This document shows positions 49,101 to 61,100 of a stretch of DNA of 64,000 nt, in pieces (position 1 is the stretch's first letter; each line of letters starts with the position of its first letter). The position numbers were made by a program, and so were the translations under genes. The notes under the pieces were generated by a model. The model saw nothing but the letters and a program-made list of their open reading frames with translations, searched no databases and was not told where the DNA came from. This stretch comes from Incurvaria masculella (Eukaryota > Arthropoda > Insecta > Lepidoptera > Incurvariidae). The stretch spans positions 17,812,001-17,876,000 of the forward strand of contig OX335649.1 in NCBI GenBank assembly GCA_946894095.1, written 5' to 3'.

Positions 49101-52100
49101 CCCCTTCCACCTCCATCCGCTCCGTCTGGTGCGAGCCTCCGGCCTCCGGCTCAGAGGTGTCCATCGCCTCCGCTCGCGGCTCTGACACATCTTCTTATGT
49201 TATAAAAACGAATAGTACGGAGTGTTTGAGTTACTAAAAAGGTGAACCAACACAAATCACCTAAGTTACAAATTTATAAATTTTGCTACTTTCATTAATG
49301 TGTAGGAAGGTCAGATACAGAAAACTAAAAGTAAGTTGAGAACAAACTTAATATATTCTATGCATAGATATATTAAGGTAACGATTAATAAAGCGGAGGT
49401 TATATTAAAAAACACTGAAGGCTAACGGAGAATACGGAGGTTACGACCACAGGCACAGAATGCTAACATCGAGTGCAGTGTGGAAGTTACGTGCAGATAC
49501 ACTTCAGTGTAACAGGGATAGGAGCGCGGACTTTATGGTCATTGACACAAAACTAACAGTGAACAGAGTGTGGAGCAGTGTGGTGTTGGAGGTTACGTTT
49601 AGAAACACAATAAATACGGTAACAGGGGGTGGAGAGCAGAGATTACAGTCATACAAAGAAAGCGAACAGTATGGAGTGCAATGGTTTACCTTCGGACACC
49701 CGAAATGCTTGTGCCATATCAAGCAGCGCATCTCGCAGGGCCGTCTTCATCTCCGGCGCCGCATCTGGCACTTTCTTCACAAACTCTTCGAGCATCGTAA
49801 ACTGCGAGTTGACGCAACTCGGTACGCGGATCGCGAGCCGACCTGCCCAAGCACATAAGGTTTATAGATTGTACTACTTCTAACAGCATCTTTTTATTGA
49901 AGTATCAGATAGCTAAGCGGTTTGGGTCCGCAGCATTCACCCTGAGAGGAGTTGGTATCTACAGTTACTATGCACAGCTTTTTTTATTTAATGAGGCATT
50001 TACAAACAGAATGACTCATCAATGACTAAATTTGAAAAGATGAATATTGATTGAATAAATTATTTATTACGCAATATAGACAACAAATCGAATTATAAGA
50101 ACAATTCTAGATTCTAGTGCCAACATTTTCATTTAATATCTAGAAAAGGTCATAAAAGGACATCTTTGTATTATTTTTATTTAGGCAGACTCATGCTGAT
50201 GTATCTACAACCAATAAATTGTAATGACTTTTAGTTTCTTTGCTGATATTTTATGTGATTATCCAGTTGAGCTAACATCATGACAGTACCCATCCATTTC
50301 CAGTTAGCTACATGAAAAGAACCTATAATGACCTCCTTGTCCAGCACGTACCTATGCAGGTGTAGGCGCGTGCTTGATGCTCGGCGTACTCCTCACCGCG
50401 CACCAGCTTCAGCAGACCCTGGAGCAGCACCGGGGAGACCTGCTTCAGCTGCTTCTCTTCGCCCCTGCAATCCAGAGCGTGGTTCAAAAGACAGATCTAC
50501 ATTAAGGCAGCCCCTATTTCACCTCGTTTAAGTACTCTCTTTATTCCTCTTTGTATTAGAATCTGTCACATATTTGGATATTAAGTAATCGTTTTGAGCA
50601 TATTTTTAGTGTTGGCGTGGTAAGTTTGCTTCTCTAGTTTAGAATTTAGTTCCCATGAGGTTTATTGACAACAACACGATTGAAAGACGAAAGAGAACAT
50701 TATAGGAATGTCAAATGTGACACTGACACAAAGTGCCCTACCGCCAAAGCACGTGTACGGCATTGAGTGAGATAACAATGACGTCATATCGTTCATGGTA
50801 TGCCATTTTGAGTCCTGTAAGCCCGAATTGGACCGTGCGATTGTTAACTGCTGGTGTAAGAATGTACTGGAAACTCTCAATTTCAGTGGCCAATTCAAAC
50901 ATACTCTGCAAATACAAGTGTGGGTGTGACAATGAATCTCTAAAGGTTTAATAATTGCACAGATGGGCACTTACTTATTCACAACCACCAATAGGAAACT
51001 TATGGCCAGGTTCCTCAATCGTGAATTTGAGTTCTCGTCAAATAGAGATGAGAATATGACCTGAAATCAAAAATAATGTTGCAACATTACATAAATCCCA
51101 ATTAAAGGTACAAAATTCATTGACAACGTAAACCTAATTCTCCTTTCAAATTGCAATAGATTACTAATTTTTGTTTTGGAATCTGTGGCACCTATCATCT
51201 AACACATTATGAAAAGTATAGCTAATATACTTTTTCGTATTAAGGTGGCCCAACCCGGCGGCCTCAACTCATTTGCGGGCACGGTACAAAACCGTGCTGT
51301 TGCGCTCTGGGACCTTCTCTGTTTCTAAGGATAAGACAGGCTCCGTGATGAGGAAGATGCAACCTGTCCACAAAAAAGACAATGTGCATAGTGTATGATT
51401 TGGTAAGATTTACGAAAATTTTAATTTCAAAACGACTTATAGCTAAAAGAAAACCACGACCGCTGTAGTCAAAAATCTAACAAAAACCAAATAGATTATA
51501 AATTTTGATTAAAAAAGCTATGTCTGATGACTAATCTTTTTAAGATGTTCTTATTTTATCATTGCGTAATCCACCTCCAAAGTTATCGTATAAAACGCGC
51601 GAAAAATCCAAACTTTCGGACGTTATAACTTGGAAAACAAACACAATTTTACAATGCCAATGGTCATCAGACATCTAGTTCAATCAAATAAAGCTATTTT
51701 GAGCAAAATTTTTGATCTCTGACAAGAAATATAGGCGTGATCTTCTTTCCCCTTTTGTATGGGGAGATGAGCGGGATGGGCCGCCTTAAGCAAGTACATC
51801 CGTTTTTTCAAAGAATGTGATATGTATGAAGAATCGACTGGGATTAATATTGGGACTTTTACAGTTAATGGTGCCATTTCCTGTCTGTAGCGGGATGTGC
51901 GATGGTAAAAAGGGGAACATTCTCCGTGGTATAGGTGATAAAACACAGTATGTCTTCAGAATTGGGGGGTCTGAAAATTGGGGTATCTTGGGGTCGTCGA
52001 GGAGACATCGATCATGGATATTATCAGTTTTGGTTTCAAAATGCCGCAACCCCTCGGTACTCAACAGTCGCGGTTAAGAAACAGTGGGCGTAATGGGCTT

Positions 52101-55100
52101 TCGGACGGGTGACCGTAACTACCTGCACGGCGTGCGGGAACATGACGCCGGCGCCGGTCGCCCGGTTGAGGTAGTGCAGCAACTTGAGGCGCGTGCGCGT
52201 GCAGGCGGCCGCCTTGCGCTCGTCCGCTGGCGTGCGCCGCCCGCCCCACGTGCCCAGGTACAGCGCGTACAGCGGCGCGCACACCGCCACCGACGACCAG
52301 TCCACCGAGCTGCGCAGCAATTCCGTTTCAGTTTCTTTATTTCACTGATGATTAGATCACTGACATAAATATTACTACGTAAGGACAGGCCCTTCCATGC
52401 AACATAAACGGAGCAAAAAAAGTGGTGTTCTATGCATCATGGGGACACCACTTTGTCGCCAGAAAGCTGCTCGCTTTCGTCATGTGCCTATGCGTCGCCT
52501 TTGGCTAATAATGCGCCCCAAAAATGCCCAATATTGTGGTTAAACTGATCAAGAATTACATAAAAAACGCAAAGAAAGACGGAATCCGAATACAGCAACA
52601 GGCAACAGAATTGTATGAATGGGCATATCCTTACCTTTTACATATCACTGCATTAGATGTATATTACACACTCGGATTCGTAATTTTTTTGTTCCTGTCG
52701 GTTCGAGCCAACAAGCAACTTCGCCAGGTTTGTCATTGTTTTTTTTTCAGTGATACTTACAGACAGTTTACAAATACAAATACAAATACAAATGTTTATT
52801 TCAGTAAGCCATTTTACATACATAATGAAAATCTTACAAACTACATATCTATTATTATTTAAAGCTAGTATAGGCAAAAAGAGAAACCATTTTAATGAAT
52901 AAGTACCTTAAATAATTGGTATACAATGTAGTTGAAACAACTTTGGCTGTTACATATCAATTTTTAAATCCTACCCTCTGCACTAGCCAAAGACTGTGAA
53001 GCAGATGGCAGGTATAACCATAGAGCGAAGCATGGTTAGAGCTGTCTCAGACGTAAGTTAGAATTGTTATTATTATTATTTTATTTTTTATTGTTGATTG
53101 GTAGGGTGAAAAAAAACTTAATAAAGAGATAAAAAGGAAAGAAAAATACTAAAATAAATAAGTTTACTTACTAAGTGTACTAATAGATGATAAGTGTACC
53201 CAACTTGTAAGTGTGTAAGAGTGTCGTTTGGATTTGTGGCGTATGAATGTGATGTGTTGTATGTATAATGCTAAAGATGGTGAGGGTGAATGAGATTGTT
53301 AATAATGAAGGATTTGTACTTATATACTTCTCGGCATCTATACATACAGTTATTAATATTATACAGTGATTGAAAGCAATTTTTCAGTCTCTGAATAATC
53401 CAAAGCGTTGAGCCATTGAAAAGTGCGTTTTTTTATAAGAGATCCGTGAATTTCGTGTAAAAAAAATTCTTTATCAGCTAAGTTAAAAAGATAAGGTGCA
53501 GTAAAGTATCGAAAACGCTGAGCAAATGAAGTTCTGGTTTTAGGTACTAGTAAATGGTGTTGAAATCTTGTGTTGTGAATTTTATAATGGGGGCTTTTAT
53601 TCGTGTCTGGTTGCAAGTTTATCCATTGAATGAGCCTACTAATTGCAATTTGTCTTACTGTTAATACTTTACATTCTTGGTATAGAGATTGGGTAGGAAA
53701 TTGAGATGACTTTTTGAACAATACTTTTAAGCAGGCCCTTTGTGCTCTTTCGACAGGCATTAGGAAACATTTAGCAGCACCACCCCATACCGTTGCACAG
53801 TAAGAGATTAACGATTGGCCCAAAGCTAAATAGATTGAACGAAGAAGAGGTTTATCAGCGATGTTTCGTATGCTTTTAAATACATAGATAAGCTTGCGCA
53901 TTCTGCTCGTCAAACTATCTAAATGACTCTCCCATGATAGTTTATCATCTAGAAGTATACCCAGGTATTTCACAACGCTAACTAGTTCTATAGACTCACA
54001 GTTGCAATTGTAGCTGTCGTTGCAAGTATGGATTTTCAGTGTTCGTGGCATAAGAGGTTTTCCAGCGTTGGTGATGCTGAAGAGCATGTGTTTGGTTTTA
54101 CTAACATTTAAGGTGAGTAAGTTAGTATTGAGCCAGTTTTTCACTTTCTTGAGTCCTTCTTCAGCTAGCTGGTAAGTTTCTGACCACGTGGGGCCACTAA
54201 ATATTAGCGCTGTATCGTCCGCAAATGTCACAATTTTACAACCATCAATGCTGAGATCGCATAAACCGTTTATATATATAAGGAACAGTACGGGACCCAA
54301 AACACTGCCTTGCGGAACGCCATAAATAATGTCCGCCTCCTCACTGTTAAGCTCTCCAATTTTAACCGTTTGATTACGCTCAGACAGATAGCTTTGGAAC
54401 CATTCAAGGGGAAGACCTCTGATACCCATGTGCTCCATTTTTCTTAAAAGTATTGGAACTGATACGGTATCAAAGGCCTTCGCTAGATCTAGAAATATCC
54501 CTATGCAGCGCTTACCCTTGTCTAAGTTTGTAGATATATGGTCAGAGAGACAGCCTATGGCATCCTCGGTGCATCTTTTGTCTCTAAACCCAAATTGATT
54601 AGAGGCTAAGAGATCATTGCATTCCAAGAATTCGTTGAGCCGTGACTTCATTAGTTTTTCAATTAACTTAGAGAGTGCTGTGAGTAGAGAGATTGGTCGA
54701 TAATTGGTTATCTCGGTTTTATCACCGGTTTTATGTATCGGAATGACAATAGCTTTTTTAAGAACTTTAGGAAAGATACCTGATGTTATGCTTAGTTGCG
54801 CAATGTATGTAATAGGTTCGAGCAATTGATTTCTTAACTTTTTAATAAGCTGAGTGCTAATGCTGTCCCACCCAGGAGCACTCTTGTTTTTTAGATTATC
54901 TATTAAGGTCCCAATTTCGTCTCGGTCAGTGGGTTTTATAAACATTGAATGTGGACGTCTTTTATTGTCTTTTATGGAATTCACCAGAACTGATTCACTT
55001 TGATTAAGAGCGGTTTGTATCTTCGTTGCTAATATTTCTCCTATACCAGTAAAGTAGCGATTTACTGAATTAATCGAATCTTGTTGAGTGTTTACAGTAA

Positions 55101-58100
55101 CTAGTTTAAGTTTCAGTTGTTTTATGTCCTCCATTACATGTGATTTACACAGTCGAATTTGTCTTTTTTTTTTCTCGGTTCGATTACTTCTGGCGAAGAG
55201 CCGACAAGAAACTTCGCCAAGTTTGTCATTGTTATATTATTTTTTCAGTTATACCTACAAACTAGTTTACAGTGATTGATGCTCACAACGAACATAACAT
55301 ACCACTCTTGCCTATCATAATGACATCTTATTATAAATTAATAGGAATTATAATCTAAATTATTCAGGTGTAAAAGGCCATCGGAATTTTTGATACAAGG
55401 TAAAATCAAATCAAATATAAGTTAGTAAATAAACAAATGAACACTCGAATGTGGTACCCATGTCAAGTAATAAATATAAAAAAAAAACAATACATAATTG
55501 AATCGATTGTCAAGTAGAAGTATGACAGTATACTGTCAATGAGAAGAATCAAGTTTGACGATGGATTTCGTAAGGTTCGTATACTGTAATAACCCCCCTG
55601 GAAATGTTTTATCGAAACTTTATCAGGGAAGATCAGAACAATAATTATGGACACTCATTAAAGCTTGTATCAACTGCATGATTCGATATCAAGAACATAT
55701 GGGTAGTAATACAGCTCAGGGAAACACTTTATAGCCGTGAGATGTGGAGGGGAGAGGTGGTTTATCCTAGGCTCATAGGGCATTGCCAATCCGGCTACCT
55801 GCTGACCCTGGCGAGTGGACTGTTGGCCTGGTTGGCGACACTGAATCTGGAGTCAGCCGCCGCGACAATCAGCGGCAGCAATATGTCGCTATCGGACAGA
55901 ATATCCTTGCTCAGAAAGTTCACTATCGATAGTTTCATCTGTAACAAATAATTCATATTAACACATTTTTATAAAGGACAGGTTAACGGTTTGCGGGACC
56001 TATCATGGAAATTCATTACATACATACCAATCAGGACAAACAAGAAAGTGTTCTTAGCTTCTCTATTACATGTCAAACATACAACATTTTAAATTCAAGA
56101 CATATACAAGAAATAATTTTGTTAAATTTAAATTGCAGAGTTGCCCAGAAGAATGACAAAATGAAATTTTGCAGGTACCAGATTTTTCAACAAAACTTTT
56201 ATTAACCTAGGGATCAGAAAAACTCTTTGTTTATGGACAGTGTGAATTAAATTCTTACTAATAATAAAGACATTACATTAAGTAACAACAAGAAAAATCA
56301 CACAATCAATCAACCAGAAGTACCAACAAAAAAAATTTTTGTCATATTGGGAATATTCATTAGATATTGCATGCTATCGGCCAGTTGTGACGAGCAAATA
56401 ATTTTAATATTGTTTTAACACAAGACGAGAAAAGCAGAATTTTTTAGTCTGTGATTTAAATAATAAAATTTTCAGCAATGTAAGAAGTAGAACTACTTAC
56501 TTCTTCAAGCTGGTTGGCGTTCATCACATTCTTGCTCGTTATTCTCTTGTAGGACTTGAGACTCATGCCGGGCGGCACTTGAAACTCAGATCCTTCTTCC
56601 TTGTTTGAAGGTAATGCCCTATGAATGACCAAAATATGAAATTAAGAAATCATTTTCAACGGTTAATATATATCAATGGTTAATGTGGTTTGAAAATTAT
56701 TCATTTCAAATTATGATGGTTTCATTCTTCAAGATAAATGAAGTCAAAAACTTTAAAACTGAAAAAATATTGTAAACATGTAAACGGTCACTGCATTTAT
56801 TTTATATTATTTATTTATTTTGATTATGCAACAACTGATGTTCGAATGGACATTGAGCAATGAAACCACGTTTTCGTCAAATGTTTTAAACCACAAATCA
56901 CAGATAATTAAAAAAAAACATTAGCACTTTATTATTTCGAGATTAGTGGATTTTGCTGCTTCAAAGATTAGGCATTACAATATTAGGATATATTAATTTA
57001 CTAGTAGATGCCCGAGGCTTTGCTTGCACTAAAAGCCACCGAGTAATGGTCAGTGTTTTCTGTCTTAACTTCAATCGTGTCCCTTCCCTTATGCTCACTA
57101 CTTAGGTGATTTAAGGTAAATAGCCTATAATTAACGGGGAGAATAAATCTATTTGTAAATAGAAGCTGCATCAATATCAAGGAAGTGATTCTCAAGTATG
57201 CATGGATAGATAGAGACAGACAAACAGACACTAGACATGGAATTTCTAAGAGTTGTCTTTTTTTTATTATAATTGACTGTGATAAATGTTCCACATACCT
57301 GTACGGCAGGAGGAGAATGTCTGTGGCGAAAGTCAACATCAACTTAGCCAGTTTCGGTTTCTCCTTCAAGTTAAGAGTTTCCACTTTGATCTCACCGAGC
57401 AATGGCATTACCAGCACCAATATACTGTAATGGAAATTTAGGTACATAAATAAACATTGTTAGGCTACCACACACCCACACACCGAGCTAAAGCTATATG
57501 TACATACAATGTGTGTATTCGCAAGACCTTAATTAAAACATCTCCAATTATTTGGAAATATTTTTCAGCTTATTAAATATTTCAGGTCTTTATGGTTCAA
57601 GTCGACTTGGGAGATTTTTTTTTAACGTGTTTTATTAATACAACATAAAAACTCACTATTCCTCACAATTACTCACACATTCACTAATCAAATTATCCAA
57701 AATGTTTTTTCTTTCTCTTATGGCCATTAACCGCAAAGAGATAATACAATTTTGAAATAAGAACAAGATTTTGTGATGCTAAATGCAGGTGGATAAACTC
57801 GTCTAGTCAATGCGGTTTGAGCTTAATTTTAATCACTTTGATTAGTGAAGGTACCGGCATGAATACTTGAAAATTTGAATCAGTTTATTGAAAATCAACA
57901 CTTTCCTTTAGTTTGCCGTATAACATCACTTCACAAGATTAGTTCCTTATAAGCGACACTATTGACTGGTGCAATAATACAGGTGCTTTTTTTTTTTAAA
58001 TCAATGAGTTTAATTACCGGCTAGGAAAATGATTTTTCCAGAAATCTAATAATGCAGTTTTAGTCTTTATCAAAATCTGCCTCAAAACTCGTTTGAGTGT

Positions 58101-61100
58101 TTCTCGCTATTTCTTATAGTTTCGGATTTGGCCCTGAAGGCCCACTTGAAAAATTCACATGCATAATCGTTGGGTTGCTTGATTTTTCGCATTTCAACAA
58201 TCTATTTTCAAAAATAAAATCCCAAAAAAACAGAGCGAACGAAAACATACCTATCCTGGTGAGTTTGCGGTTTGGTCTCGATTGCATCGAGCAGTGCCGG
58301 AGCCAGCTCCAGCTGATCCTCCTTTGTGAGTCTCGGGAATCCCATTGTCAGGTAAATAATCGAGAAATTCTGTGTAAACAAATGAACAGGAAAGATGAGT
58401 TTAACATTCAATGTTGTCCTGTAAGAGTTTAGTTGAGATTGTGGATTAACATTTTACGGATCTTTGCTTTACACACGTACAGGGCCCCTGTAGCCCCGGG
58501 GGCCCCGTGTCATTGATATGGCTTATACGGAGGTATCTACGCCCCTGGAAAGAGCGGAGAATTCATGCATCTCACGTAACTTGGGTAGGGAGGGGGGGGG
58601 GTTAGCGTTAGGTTAGTCATGACTGGTGAGGAGGCAGGGTCCTAAAGTGGTCTAAAATCCGTCACGTGGTTTACGAATGCTCCCTAATGGGTGGTATGGA
58701 GTACGATGTAATACATTTGTGGAGTAACATCAAACCTATGAAGTTGCCTTTGCAGTCCTTATTTTCTGTATCTAATAAAAGATGTGGGTGAAAGAAAAAT
58801 GTGACATAAAGTGTTGCTAATTACAGACGTTGAAATATAAGTGAAGTTTGTGTTTTAGCTAACAATGGTTGCAACAAGCAGATCAGACTCTTAGAAGTAG
58901 GCAGGAGTCGTTAACATTAAACCTCAAAATAATAACGTAAAATACATTTGAAACTGGTTGTCGGGCCCTACAGCCCCCAATCGGTGTCCGTAGCTCGACG
59001 TCACTGCGACCTGAGAAGGTCTATTGTGACGTAAAATACATACAATGACAAAGTTGTTGGCTGACGGGCTGCGGTACTGCTGCAGTAGCGCCCGCACCGG
59101 CAGCTGCACCTCCGAGCGGCACTTGACACGCTTGTTCACGTGCACGAGGAGCTCCATCACCTTGGTACGCACCTGCCGATAACATTGCGCTTGCATAACA
59201 AAAAACATTGTGTACAATGACCAAACTGTTGGCTCCAGGGCAGTGGCACAATTTTTTGCTTAAGGTTGGCCATCCCGCTCAACTCCCCATACAAACGGGG
59301 AAAGAAGATCACGCCCACATTTCTTGTCATAGATCCCATATTTTGCTCAAAATAGTTTTATTTGATCAAACTAGATGTCTGATGCCCGTTGGTTTTGTAA
59401 AATTGTGTTTGGTTTCTAAGTTATAAGGTCCGAAAGTTCAAGTTTTTTGCACGTTTTATACAATAACTTTGGAGGTGGATTACGCAACGATAAAATAAGA
59501 ACATCTTAAAAAGATTAATCATCCGACATAGCTTATTTAATCAAGATTTATAATCTATTTGGTTTTTGTCGATTTTTGACTACAGCGGTTGTGGTTTACT
59601 TTTACCTATAAGTTGTTTTGTAATTAAAATTTTCGTTATTTGTACCAAATCATACACATGCTCATTGTCTTTTTTGTGGACATGTTGCATCTTCCTCATC
59701 ACGGAGCCTGTCTTATTCTTTGAAACAGAGAAGGTCCCAGAGCGAAACAGCACGGTTTTGTACCGGGCCCGCGAATGAGTTAGTCGCGCCGGGTTGGGCC
59801 ACCTTAATATGAATATCCAGACCAAAAAGTAGTTTATTACTCCAAATCTACTTACTCAAAATGTAAAAGGAAGGAATGCTTTTATTTTAATTTATTGTTA
59901 TTAACTGGATATAGATGGCTAATATCACCCTTACTGTCATGGTTTAAGCCCAACACACCACATAGGAACTAGGTTGGTCTGTGTAGTTCTACTTTGTGTT
60001 GTCTGAAGTACCTACAGACCAGTACTGGCGCCGGATGTATCACGATTGTTGGTTGGTGGGGAACCTTATGTCCGCTGCATATTACACCGACCGTGAAGCA
60101 AGGATACACATTAATCGAAGAAAGAGCCGAGTAAAAAGAACTACTTTACAAATATACTACTATTTTGAGGCTACATTAGTTGATAGATCGTGTCTTGCTT
60201 TAACATTACACTTGGAAGCAAGAACTATGTAATAATTTCAGCATTTACATGGATGGTTCTGTATAATTTATATATCCTGAAGTTGTCTGCAATTTAAAGG
60301 GTTAACATAAGGGAACCTTCATTTTAGTAGTTTTGAACCTCTAGGTCATTGGTGTCCTATTAGTCTGTGTCAAAATTCGACTATGAAAAAGGTGATCGAC
60401 GTTCCGGCAGTTAAAAGTTCTTATTCGCTAATTTTCTTTGTGTTGTACAAAATCATGTCATTTTAAATATCTAAAATTCTTAAATACTTACGGGCTCATG
60501 AGGAGAAGACAGCTTCAGTATAACGGGCGGAAGAAACTTGTTGAGGCATGACTCAAGCTGCTCGTCCGTGTCGGCGCTGCCGAGACGCAAGAACACCCGC
60601 TCCAGCAGCACTGGACAATCACATGGAATGCCGATTACACCCAAACAGAAAAAGTGAAAGGCAGAAAAGGAAAAATAAAAAGTTGTCCAAGCATGTTTTA
60701 TTTATTCACTAGCTGAGGTACCCGGCTCCGCTCGGGTCAATATCGTTTTGGTCTGATATCGGGCTAACTTATATGCTGGATAGTAACCCAAAGGGCTGGT
60801 CCAAAAGGCTAGATTTTTTCCTACTTACTTGATATTTTGGACCATTCACACAATATATTTATAAATTGTAGCCTATGTGTTATTCTGATGTATAAGCTAT
60901 AATATTGTAACGTTCCATTAAAATCGATTCAGTGATTTTACGTGAAATAGTAACAAACATCCATCCATACTACTTTTCATAAATCGAAAGTGTGGCTGCT
61001 CTTTAGATTAGTACATCCTTTCTACCAACTATCTGGGTATCAGGGATGGTAGAGTAGTTTTTTAGAAACATTTTTATGTAAAAATTTCGGTCCGGAGATA

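Noticed and set aside
59996..60232. 78-codon ORF in ECM29 intron 2
   Set aside because: No recognisable domain, no flanking splice signals, and ordinary AT-rich composition. Treated as chance.
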